Shown here: positions 1 through 6,681 of the stretch, piece by piece | How positions within the stretch are numbered: position 1 is the stretch's first letter | Layout: each line of letters starts with the position of its first letter | Source of the DNA: Caldifarciminota bacterium | Lineage (GTDB): Bacteria; Hydrothermota; Hydrothermia; B15-G9; DRBW01 | Assembly: GCA_011042705.1 (NCBI GenBank) | Contig: DRBW01000103.1 | Coordinates: 1-8,324 of the forward strand | Reading direction: 5' to 3' | Length of the DNA: 8,324 nucleotides | Notes under the pieces: generated by a model | Databases searched by the model: none | Told to the model about the DNA's origin: nothing | The model's input: only the letters and a program-made list of their open reading frames with translations | Translations under genes and position numbers: made by a program

Positions 1-3000
1 ACCAGATAGTCCAGGAAATGCCGGAGGCCGGGAACCCACTCCCCGTTTCTGTAAACGTAATCATACCCGCCGTTCAACCCCTGTCCGACGGCAGAGCCCA
101 GAACTATCGTCTTTCTTTCTCCAGCTCTCAACGTGATGGGCCCCACACTCAGGAGAATCCTGTAGTCAAAAGGGCCTGTGTTCACCGAAAGGGGATTCGG
201 CATGAACCGGTAACCCATCATGGAAGGATGGGTTCCCTGCATATATTGATACTGGTCTAAATCCCCCGGAGGATCGTTCTCCCAGTCCCACCAGGCCATT
301 GCAGCCGGAAGCACCATCCTGAGAGTATCCCCATCTTCCACCCAGGTCGAGTCGGAGGGAGAGGGAGGGGCATATATGAGGGAAAGTCCCATATATCCCT
401 GAGATCTGCCGTTCTCCCCGACGTCATTTTCGGGAGTGACGGGATTATCCCAGTCGTACATATAACCGGCATTTCTGGAGACAATGAGCGTATCCCCGTT
501 CAGCGTGTGCTCATCGGGTTCGTCCCCGAAGATGAGAAACTCGTCGGGAACCCCATCGGGCACGGTTTCGTACGTCCCGTCTGGGTTCAAGGTGATAGAA
601 TCGACCTCATCGGTCTGCGTATCTTCTCCGTCCCAGCCATCGTAATCCACGAGATCATCGATGTGAGGGTCTGAAAAATCGGCGCCGCTGACGTCGGCAT
701 CGAACAGAAAGGCCACATAGAAGTCCATCAGGGAATCGCCAGCTCCGGGTATATCGCACTCCGAAGGATGATATATGATATCAAGTTCCCAGGCAATGCA
801 GTTTCTTAGCACGGGCTCATTCCAGGACAGTGCCCTCATTGTCATTTCCAGCCCTAAGTGACTTCCATCGGCATTGTAACTATTAAAAGAAGCACAATCG
901 TTGAAGTGGGTCGTAATCTGAAGGGCATCGCCCCTCGACTCCACGGAAACGGGGTCAGGCCCTGGACCCCATTCCGGAAATACATAGTCATGCCAGGTAA
1001 CATGAGGCTCGCCTGCAATCATGGCTCCAGCCCAGATGTAGCTCAACCAGAGATAATAGTTATTGAGGCCCACCCCTCCGGGCCACGTGTAGCCCAGAAA
1101 TCCGGAATTGCCCTCGCCCCCCATGGCTCCGAAATCGGTCGTGTAATTCCAGAGGTCTCCCGTGTTGATCGTCACCATATGCTTATAATATGTCCCTCCC
1201 GACCCGCTTCGAGGAACGGCGCTCACTGTATCGACTGCCGGGCTCACTCCATCGGGATTCTCATAACATGCGACGACATAGTAGTAATACCTGACGGTAT
1301 CGAGCGTAGCCCCGTCGTCGAAGTAATAATCGACCAAAACGCTGTCGAGAAAACTGAAAACTCCCGATGAATCTCCCCTGTATACCAGGTATCCCGTGAG
1401 CCCCGATAAGGTCCTCCTCTCCTCACCCTTGGCAATTTTGATGAGATTCCCGGCATCGGCATCGTAAGGGGTCTGCCATTTCAGGAGGACCCCTCCTATT
1501 GCCCCGGTCGCAGACACATAACGCGGAGGAGGGAAGCTGTAAGAAATGCCCATGGCCTCTTCCGAATATCCGCTCTCCCGGCCATTTTTCACCGAAGTCA
1601 CCACATAGTAACAGGGGATATCGTTTACCGAACTCGAATCCACGTAGTGCCGACCTACGATGTTGCTCGCTATGAGATCGTAAGGTCCTCCGCTGTGGCC
1701 TATAGCTCTGTAGACGTTGTAAGTGTAGCTGAGGCTATCCCTGACAGGCGGAGAAGCCCACGAAAGGGGAATGTACCCCCTGTGTCCGCTTTCCGCAGAA
1801 AGTCGTGCAGGAGGCATGACCGAGGGCAATGACGTATCCCCGATGATATACTTTCCGTTCGAATTGTCCGTGTATCTCGTTATCACCGCCACACATCTGT
1901 CCCAACTGCCGCCGAGTCCTTCTATGTTTAGAACTCCGTAATTCAGGCTGTCGAGGCTCATGGCAAGCAGGGTATCAGGGAGACCGTCCTCGTCGAACAG
2001 AACGGCGAGGGCGGAAAAATCGCCGTCGTCAACCCCATTGAAAAAGAGGTTCTCGGGGAAAGCCGCTCCTGAAAGAACACCCCAGTTAAACCCGAGGTTC
2101 TGAACATCGCCTTCTATTGAACCGAGGGCCTGAGTGCTCTCCGCGAAGTAAGGACAGAAATCCGGAAGATCCAGATCGGGATAGCCATAGATCCCGCCGT
2201 AAAAACCCGTATCGGGGTAGTCCAGCAGGTTTGCCAGCACCCATTCGTTGTAAAACTCCTTCAAACCGCCTCCATAACCGGCTTCGGCGAGCATCCGTTC
2301 AACCGATTGGGATCCGATCAGCGTGTCCCTCAAAAGGCTCAGAACGGCCTCCTTTCCGAACCTCATTTTTATATAGGATGTGAACAGGAACATCCTCTCC
2401 CTGTCGAACTCACGGACAACTGGACTCCTCGAACCCCCGTATGCAGGCTCAGAGAACAAGGGAAACTCGTAGTAGCCATCGCCATGGCTGCACTCGGAGA
2501 ACTGATTGCCCGGTATGAACCCGTTTATCACGTCGAACCCGATCGCCCCGGCTCCGTACATGGCGAGCCCGGCCCTCAGGGCCTTGCCCTCAACAGGATC
2601 CAGAGAATAGCAGATATACTGAGCAACCAGATAGGACAGGAAGGATTTGAGGAGCCCGAGGTCAAGTGTATCCCACAGGGAGTTGTTTAATACGAGGATC
2701 TCCCTGGCGTTGGAATGGGGAGCAGCAGGATTCTCATCGTAGGGATCGAAGTAGCCGTAAACCGGAACGATATACGGATCGACGATATTGCGCGACACGA
2801 TCAGGTTTACCGGCATTATCAACAGGTGGGGATCTCCGTCGACGTCGAGAAGCTCCTCGGAGGAGACCTGGAGAGAGTCCAGAAGCAAGTCCAGAACGCT
2901 TCTGCCTGTGCCGAATGGATCTTCTGCGGATGCCAGGATCGTGTCGATCTTATCGTCACCGATATAATCGATAATTCCGTCGGAAATATTGATCCAGTGG

Positions 3001-4091
3001 TCATCGGCAAAGCCCCATTTGAAGACGCCGACATTTGTACCCACATACAGGGTCAGATCCGTGATCTCGCAGGACAGGACCCTCAGATTGAGGTTGCTGT
3101 AAATCTCAAAACCGTTGATCCAGAGCTCCCACTCTTCACCGGAGTTCGTGGATAAATAGGCGTTGCCCGACGAATCCCCCACGAGAACGAGGCTCCCGGA
3201 GCAAGCCACATCATTTATGACGCTTCCGGAGAAGTACTCCTGCCATTGATTCCCATTATATTTATAAAGGCCACTTCTTGTAGCCACATATACATTACCA
3301 TCCCCGTCGAAAAGAATTCTCTTGACACGCGAAGTTTCTCTGAGAAGAGACCAGCTGCTCCCATTCCATTCGTATACCCCATCCCCTCTCCCGCACAGGA
3401 CATGGGTGGTATCCAGGGGGTCTATGGCGACCGCATAGATCGGCCCATCCAGGTCTCCCAGCCTCTCGCTGTCAGCCGGTGTGGAAACAGCAGGTCCTCT
3501 TGTTAACAGCCTGTAAACACCATTTGGAGTGGCGGCTATTATCTCTGTGCCGCTCAGAATAGAATCGTGAGTTAGCGGGTTAATAGCTATGTCCACCATG
3601 GGTATATCGAAAACCCTGTAGACATAGTGAAAATCCGGACCCGTCCTTATAAGACCATGAGATGTTGCTATGTAGGGTATTCTTTTATGATAATGCAGGT
3701 CATTGGAAGTGCCAATTCTATATACAGACAAGCTTCTGTTCGTATCGATCTCTGAAGGAATCTCCTTATGCTCCCAGCATTTGGAATCCCCGAATTTCAC
3801 GTAATAATAAAGTGGATCCCAATTTTGAGGAGTTATCGTCGCGGCGAAGAGCGTATCGTTGTAAGCTGTCAAATCACCGATCAACACGTCCCTCGAGTGT
3901 CTGGATATAACGCAGAAGTCGTTTCCCACGGCGCGGACAAGGGCCTTGCGAGGAACAGTATCTCTCTGGAAAATCAGGGGGAAGGAGTTGGTGTACACGC
4001 TGATCGTATCGCCGGGTTCGTAGGCAAGAGCCTCCCCCCCTACAAGGGCGAGCATCACACATAGTCCCCATAGTTTTTTGTAGAGCTTCAT
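1..4091 (-). CDS. Large secreted multidomain protein (propeller, inactive peptidase-like domain, FnIII), 3' end outside window
   Basis: One frame stays open for 1363 codons from ATG at 4091 to the window edge, with no stop. An SD, AAGGAGGG (4097-4104), precedes it. Residues 1-23 are a signal peptide: KLYKK, a hydrophobic core, then ALA before Y24. Residues 24-66 are a small beta domain beginning YEPGDT. Residues about 67-390 contain propeller-like repeats, including an Asp-box-like STNSGEEW at 314-321. Residues about 391-650 resemble a secreted zinc metallopeptidase domain: DVDGDP (416-421), YGYFDP (445-450), PHSNAREI (458-465), LAMYG (509-513) and a later WVLANLLDYPD. However, the expected HExxH position reads YLVAQ (487-491), so catalysis is unlikely. 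Two FnIII-like domains follow (about 760-854 and 855-958), then an acidic beta-rich region from about 967 to the edge. The role is unknown; a cell-surface or secreted binding/structural protein is inferred. The reading frame and export are certain, the domain names less so. Confidence 0.93.
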   Translation of the reverse strand, partial: MKLYKKLWGLCVMLALVGGEALAYEPGDTISVYTNSFPLIFQRDTVPRKALVRAVGNDFCVISRHSRDVLIGDLTAYNDTLFAATITPQNWDPLYYYVKFGDSKCWEHKEIPSEIDTNRSLSVYRIGTSNDLHYHKRIPYIATSHGLIRTGPDFHYVYRVFDIPMVDIAINPLTHDSILSGTEIIAATPNGVYRLLTRGPAVSTPADSERLGDLDGPIYAVAIDPLDTTHVLCGRGDGVYEWNGSSWSLLRETSRVKRILFDGDGNVYVATRSGLYKYNGNQWQEYFSGSVINDVACSGSLVLVGDSSGNAYLSTNSGEEWELWINGFEIYSNLNLRVLSCEITDLTLYVGTNVGVFKWGFADDHWINISDGIIDYIGDDKIDTILASAEDPFGTGRSVLDLLLDSLQVSSEELLDVDGDPHLLIMPVNLIVSRNIVDPYIVPVYGYFDPYDENPAAPHSNAREILVLNNSLWDTLDLGLLKSFLSYLVAQYICYSLDPVEGKALRAGLAMYGAGAIGFDVINGFIPGNQFSECSHGDGYYEFPLFSEPAYGGSRSPVVREFDRERMFLFTSYIKMRFGKEAVLSLLRDTLIGSQSVERMLAEAGYGGGLKEFYNEWVLANLLDYPDTGFYGGIYGYPDLDLPDFCPYFAESTQALGSIEGDVQNLGFNWGVLSGAAFPENLFFNGVDDGDFSALAVLFDEDGLPDTLLAMSLDSLNYGVLNIEGLGGSWDRCVAVITRYTDNSNGKYIIGDTSLPSVMPPARLSAESGHRGYIPLSWASPPVRDSLSYTYNVYRAIGHSGGPYDLIASNIVGRHYVDSSSVNDIPCYYVVTSVKNGRESGYSEEAMGISYSFPPPRYVSATGAIGGVLLKWQTPYDADAGNLIKIAKGEERRTLSGLTGYLVYRGDSSGVFSFLDSVLVDYYFDDGATLDTVRYYYYVVACYENPDGVSPAVDTVSAVPRSGSGGTYYKHMVTINTGDLWNYTTDFGAMGGEGNSGFLGYTWPGGVGLNNYYLWLSYIWAGAMIAGEPHVTWHDYVFPEWGPGPDPVSVESRGDALQITTHFNDCASFNSYNADGSHLGLEMTMRALSWNEPVLRNCIAWELDIIYHPSECDIPGAGDSLMDFYVAFLFDADVSGADFSDPHIDDLVDYDGWDGEDTQTDEVDSITLNPDGTYETVPDGVPDEFLIFGDEPDEHTLNGDTLIVSRNAGYMYDWDNPVTPENDVGENGRSQGYMGLSLIYAPPSPSDSTWVEDGDTLRMVLPAAMAWWDWENDPPGDLDQYQYMQGTHPSMMGYRFMPNPLSVNTGPFDYRILLSVGPITLRAGERKTIVLGSAVGQGLNGGYDYVYRNGEWVPGLRHFLDYL
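4022..4091 (-). other. Signal peptide coding segment
   Basis: Residues 1-23 of the large protein show a basic start (K2, K5, K6), a hydrophobic stretch (LWGLCVMLALV) and a small-residue cleavage motif A21-L22-A23 before Y24. A type I signal peptidase site after A23 is predicted. There is no lipobox: C11 sits inside the hydrophobic core, not at a cleavage position. The protein should therefore be exported by the Sec pathway and not lipid-anchored. Confidence 0.85.
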
Positions 4092-4102
4092 GATAACCCT
4101 CC

Positions 4103-4114
4103 TTGTCAAGACAA
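4103..4114. promoter_or_regulatory. Small inverted repeat (TTGTC-AA-GACAA) over the predicted transcription start
   Basis: TTGTC (4103-4107) and GACAA (4110-4114) are perfect inverted arms separated by two bases. They lie directly after the -10 box and touch the SD of the large secreted protein gene. A repressor bound here would block both transcription start and ribosome access. This is an inference from position only; the arms are just 5 bases. Confidence 0.25.
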
Positions 4115-4143
4115 ATTTTAAAAATCGAATTTTCAAAAATCAA
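4115..4143 (-). promoter_or_regulatory. Candidate sigma70 promoter of the large secreted protein gene
   Basis: Read on the minus strand, a -35 hexamer TTGATT (4138-4143) and a -10 hexamer TAAAAT (4115-4120) are separated by exactly 17 bases. The predicted start of transcription, near 4108, gives a short leader of about 17 bases that contains the SD. Each hexamer is close to consensus, but the region is AT-rich, so chance matches are possible. Confidence 0.5.
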
Positions 4144-4268
4144 GGGATTTTTTAGTCCACATTAACCGATTTTCTACCCGGAAATGCAAGTTATCTGAGG
4201 GGTTAAACCATTGTGTTTTCTTAAGTTAATCATGATCCGGGGAGCTCTCCATTTTGTTTGTACAGCAA

Positions 4269-4299
4269 CAAAGCAACCGATATTGCTTTGCTTTATAAT
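4269..4299 (+). promoter_or_regulatory. -10 box with upstream 8-bp inverted repeat, methyltransferase promoter
   Basis: A perfect TATAAT lies at 4294-4299, about 53 bases before the methyltransferase ATG. No TTGACA-like hexamer lies 16-18 bases upstream; that position reads AAGCAA. Instead the spacer and -35 zone are covered by a perfect 8-bp inverted repeat, CAAAGCAA (4269-4276) and TTGCTTTG (4283-4290), around a 6-base centre. This suggests a promoter whose activity depends on a protein bound at the repeat, either activator or repressor. The -10 call is fair; the regulatory role is inferred. Confidence 0.4.
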
Positions 4300-4309
4300 T
4301 ATGCATATT

Positions 4310-4327
4310 GACAAATAAAAATTTGTC
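4310..4327. promoter_or_regulatory. 18-base palindrome in the methyltransferase leader
   Basis: GACAAAT (4310-4316) and ATTTGTC (4321-4327) are perfect 7-base inverted arms around AAAA. The element lies just after the predicted transcription start (about 4306) and 13 bases before the SD. It could be an operator or a weak leader hairpin. It shares GACAA/TTGTC half-sites with the repeat at 4103-4114 in front of the divergent gene, but in the opposite arrangement. Confidence 0.35.
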
Positions 4328-4352
4328 CAAATCTTATAAGAGGGAGGTTACC

Positions 4353-5090
4353 ATGGAGTGGTGGGAGAAGTTTTTCGACGAAGAGATGATGAAGATCCTG
4401 TTTCCCGAAGAACGCTGGGAAGTCACAGAAAATCGTTGTGAGTCCCTGGTAAAGCTCCTCGGACTCGAGCCCGGGAGCAAGATACTGGACCTTGCCTGCG
4501 GGACCGGGAGGTATTCCATCGCTCTGGCGAAAAGGGGATACGAAGTCGTCGGACTCGATTTCTCGGAGATCTACATCGAAAAAGCAAGGAAAAAAGCAGA
4601 AACTGAGGGAGTCAGGATCGATTTCCTGAAGGGCGATATGAGGGATCTGCCCTTCGACGGAGAGTTCGATGCCGTATTGTGCCTGTGGACGAGTTTTGGC
4701 TACTTCGAGAGAGAGGAAGATCACCTCAAGGCGCTCAAGGAAGCTCGGAGGGCACTCAGACCATCGGGAAGGTTTCTCCTCGACATAAGTTCCTATGAGG
4801 CGCTTATGAGAAACTTCAGGGAAACAGACTGGTACGAGATAGAAGGAGGCTATCTTCTCGACAGAAGAAAATGGGTACCGGAGAAAGGCAGGCTCGAATC
4901 AGAATGGATACTGGTCAAAAGGGACGGAGTGAAAAAGTACGAGATGAGCCTGAGACTGTTCACGGCTTATGAGCTCATTAAACTGGCGAGAGAAGCGGGC
5001 CTTGTGTTTCTTGCCCTATTTGGAGACTTTGAGGGTAATCCCAAGACCCTCGATTCCAGGAGGACGGTCCTCCTCTTTGAAAAGGGTTAA
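4353..5090 (+). CDS. Class I SAM-dependent methyltransferase (small-molecule type), 245 aa
   Basis: The protein transfers a methyl group from S-adenosylmethionine to an unknown, probably small, cytoplasmic acceptor. Motif I is ILDLACGTG (44-52), the strand-2 acidic end is VVGLD (65-69), and motif II/III regions are GDMRDLPF (94-101) and FDAVLCLW (105-112). A typical post-motif segment, ALRPSGRFLLDI, follows. This matches the Methyltransf_25/11 fold, and the length is normal. The C-terminal part ends in a beta strand (TVLLFEK), as usual for the fold. The start chosen is ATG 4353, with SD AGGGAGG at 4341-4347 and a 5-base gap. A longer reading from TTG 4308 would run through the leader palindrome and is rejected. 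The gene is alone on its strand, divergent from the secreted protein gene and convergent with the exporter operon. Substrate cannot be assigned. Confidence 0.93.
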   Translation: MEWWEKFFDEEMMKILFPEERWEVTENRCESLVKLLGLEPGSKILDLACGTGRYSIALAKRGYEVVGLDFSEIYIEKARKKAETEGVRIDFLKGDMRDLPFDGEFDAVLCLWTSFGYFEREEDHLKALKEARRALRPSGRFLLDISSYEALMRNFRETDWYEIEGGYLLDRRKWVPEKGRLESEWILVKRDGVKKYEMSLRLFTAYELIKLAREAGLVFLALFGDFEGNPKTLDSRRTVLLFEKG

Positions 5091-5114
5091 GGCCGAACAT
5101 CGCTGTTCATCCTT
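5089..5114. terminator. Weak candidate bidirectional terminator in the convergent gap
   Basis: Across the 16-base space between the two stop codons runs an imperfect stem: AAGG (5089-5092) pairs with CCTT (5111-5114) and GAACA (5095-5099) with TGTTC (5104-5108), around TCGC and a 2x2 internal loop. Its position between converging genes suits a shared terminator, but neither strand has a proper U-tract after it. Confidence 0.25.
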
Positions 5115-5901
5115 CGACAAGTTCATAGGTTCCTGTTCCCTCGTACCATCGGAGAGCCCTGGGGAAGAGAAACCTCAAGAGGAAAGCGAAAAACATCGGA
5201 AAAGCCAGGAAGGGGGCAACTAACGAGTAATCGCCGAGGTAGACCATCACGGGCACATTAGAAAGGGCGAGGACTGGAATTATATACAGAAAGATAATGC
5301 GGAACGCCATTGGGAATATCCTGTAAGGGTACCTGGCGTAATCCGAAAAATCGGACAGCCACCAGAAGATCGCACTCAACCTGACAAACTTGAAGGCGAA
5401 CAGTCCGAGAAACAGGTGAAGCTGGGAGTATATGGTCACAGAAACCAGGATGAGGAGGACGAACAGGAAACAGGAACCCGGAGGGCGGGCATGGGTCATC
5501 TGCATCCCGTGAATCAACACCATCAGTGAGACGGGCAGGCTGAGGAGGTCGGATATACTCGGCTCCCGGAACAACATGAAGAGACCGGCAGGCAGGGGCC
5601 TTGTCAAAAACATCTCCACCCCTCCCCTTCTTACGAGCTCGGACAGGCCAACAGCCCCCCGACCAAAAAGCGATTGAGAGAGCCCCAGAACCAGTCCCGA
5701 CGTCCCCACCAGCATGAAGACAGAGCCCCTGTCCCACCCTCCTATTCCTTCCATGGAACCGAAAATGACGTCGAAGAAGATATAGTAGACTATGACATAA
5801 GAGGCCTTTCCCAGAATCCTGAGCAGGAAGCTCCCGCGAAAAACCGATTCCCTTCTGAACCTGATCAAAATCGCTTTGAGGACATACATCAAAAGTGACA
5901 T
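5107..5901 (-). CDS. ABC-2 type exporter permease, DUF990/COG3694-like, 264 aa
   Basis: This is one of two membrane subunits of an ABC exporter. It has about six hydrophobic segments in the cytoplasmic membrane. Family marks visible are GGVEMFLTRPL (93-103), matching the G-x-E-x-x-L-x-RP-L element of DUF990 permeases, and the late YPYRIFP segment followed by IIPVLALSNVPVMVYLG, matching the conserved P-x-x-x-x-x-x-P-x-x-x-LG region. The start is ATG 5901. Its SD, GGAGG, lies inside the last codons of the upstream permease gene, whose stop ends three bases before this ATG, so translation is probably coupled. It is the last gene of the operon and ends 16 bases from the convergent methyltransferase. 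Length is normal for the family. Substrate is unknown; the family includes exporters of toxic organic cations (for example the methyl viologen exporter described in Synechocystis), but that cannot be transferred here. Confidence 0.88.
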   Translation of the reverse strand: MSLLMYVLKAILIRFRRESVFRGSFLLRILGKASYVIVYYIFFDVIFGSMEGIGGWDRGSVFMLVGTSGLVLGLSQSLFGRGAVGLSELVRRGGVEMFLTRPLPAGLFMLFREPSISDLLSLPVSLMVLIHGMQMTHARPPGSCFLFVLLILVSVTIYSQLHLFLGLFAFKFVRLSAIFWWLSDFSDYARYPYRIFPMAFRIIFLYIIPVLALSNVPVMVYLGDYSLVAPFLAFPMFFAFLLRFLFPRALRWYEGTGTYELVEG

Positions 5902-5904
5902 CTT

Positions 5905-6681
5905 CTAACCTCCATAAGCCTCGTATTTCCTGAGCCCTCTCTTCCAGAGCAGGAGGACCAGGAACAGAGAAATCGATGCCCACAGAACGTCCTCAAATAA
6001 GAGACCCAAGATATCGCCTCTGATTTCGCCCATGAAGGCCTTCGCAGGGATAAAGTACAGAAACCTGAAGGGGAGCCGATCGAGCGGAAATCCAAGGAGG
6101 TCGAGGGGGATGATGCTCCCTCCGAGGAGCATCATCCCCCATCCGTAAAGCCCTCTGAAACCCGAGGGGTCACCCAGATAAAAGGCGAGGAGATTTATCA
6201 CGAACCCGAGGAGAAGTGCGAGAAAATAACCGATCGCGGTAAAAAGGAAGCCGACCAGGAAATCCGTCAGGCCCGGGAAAATGAAATATCTTGCGAAGAC
6301 CATACCGAAGGGAACGAGAACGGCCAGGTTAACAGTCGCCCAGACCAGGGTTCCCCCGGCGATTATAGAAACGTAGTAGAACAAAAAGCTGAAGGGCCTC
6401 ACAAGGAAAAGTGTTAAGCCTCCGGATTTTATGTTCCATGCCATATCCCCATAGGCAAATACGGGAAGGGTATAGTCGAGAAAAAGAGCCCAGAAGTAAT
6501 AAGTGAAGAGCCCATTAAGGCTATACTCCCCCACCCTTCCTCCCCCGGAATAGGCCGTCTTCCAGAGAAATACGTAGCCAAGCAGGGGAAACAAGAGCCC
6601 CGTCGAGAAAGCGAGCAGGTTGAATCTATACCTGAAGTTAAGTTTGATCTCGTTTTTCGCTGCCGTCAAATACTTCGTCAT
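5905..6681 (-). CDS. ABC-2 type exporter permease, DUF990/COG4587-like, 258 aa
   Basis: This is the second membrane subunit, partner of the permease encoded just downstream. About six hydrophobic segments are visible. The DUF990 element GGLTLFLVRPF is at 87-97, and the family motif GSIIPLDLLGFP followed by LPFRFLYFIPAKAFMG lies in the C-terminal third; the G-x-x-x-PLD-x-x-x-x-P pattern is characteristic of COG4587 proteins. The start is ATG 6681, with a purine-rich SD (GAGGTGAGG) just before it. This places the first 44 bases inside the end of the ATPase gene, an overlap that suggests translational coupling and equal subunit supply. A perfect 15-bp inverted repeat (6105-6140) sits inside the gene at about residues 181-193, exactly over the G-x-x-x-PLD motif. 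Substrate unknown. Confidence 0.88.
   Translation of the reverse strand: MTKYLTAAKNEIKLNFRYRFNLLAFSTGLLFPLLGYVFLWKTAYSGGGRVGEYSLNGLFTYYFWALFLDYTLPVFAYGDMAWNIKSGGLTLFLVRPFSFLFYYVSIIAGGTLVWATVNLAVLVPFGMVFARYFIFPGLTDFLVGFLFTAIGYFLALLLGFVINLLAFYLGDPSGFRGLYGWGMMLLGGSIIPLDLLGFPLDRLPFRFLYFIPAKAFMGEIRGDILGLLFEDVLWASISLFLVLLLWKRGLRKYEAYGG
6105..6140. repeat. Perfect 15-bp inverted repeat inside permease gene
   Basis: GGGGGATGATGCTCC (6105-6119) and GGAGCATCATCCCCC (6126-6140) are exact inverted arms with a 6-base loop. In the minus-strand mRNA this forms a very stable GC-rich hairpin within codons for about residues 181-193 of the permease. There is no U-tract, so it is not an ordinary terminator. 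It may slow translation or stabilise mRNA, or may be a coincidence of the codons used for MMLLGGSII. Confidence 0.85.

Noticed and set aside
858..1370. Plus-strand ORF of 170 codons
   Set aside because: It is antisense to the large minus-strand frame, which is open throughout and has clear domains. The peptide has no recognisable features and no ribosome site.
2530..2640. Calling the secreted protein an active metallopeptidase
   Set aside because: The helix expected to hold HExxH reads YLVAQ and the downstream glutamate position is not acidic. Activity cannot be supported.
1..4091. Treating the left half as gene-free or broken because no complete ORF covers it
   Set aside because: Reading the minus strand codon by codon from 4091 to 1 shows no stop or frameshift. 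The gene simply runs off the window.
3874..4143. Minus-strand ORF of 89 codons overlapping the start of the large gene
   Set aside because: It lies in a different frame from the signal-peptide-bearing gene. The translation is rich in Arg/Pro/Gly as in a shifted frame, and the start has no SD.
4308..4340. TTGACA (4308-4313) with TATAAG (4335-4340) as the methyltransferase promoter
   Set aside because: The spacing is 21 bases, and transcription would begin at or inside the SD. The TATAAT at 4294-4299 is better placed.
4308..4352. Upstream TTG start for the methyltransferase
   Set aside because: The extra 15 residues are encoded by the leader palindrome and SD. There is no SD before TTG 4308, while ATG 4353 has a well-placed one.
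4299..4724. Minus-strand ORF of 141 codons opposite the methyltransferase
   Set aside because: It is antisense to a gene with unmistakable SAM-binding motifs.
5258..5983. Minus-strand ORF of 241 codons overlapping both permease genes
   Set aside because: It is long but sits in a shifted frame across two well-supported membrane protein genes. Its translation is rich in R, P, G and C without helices or motifs.
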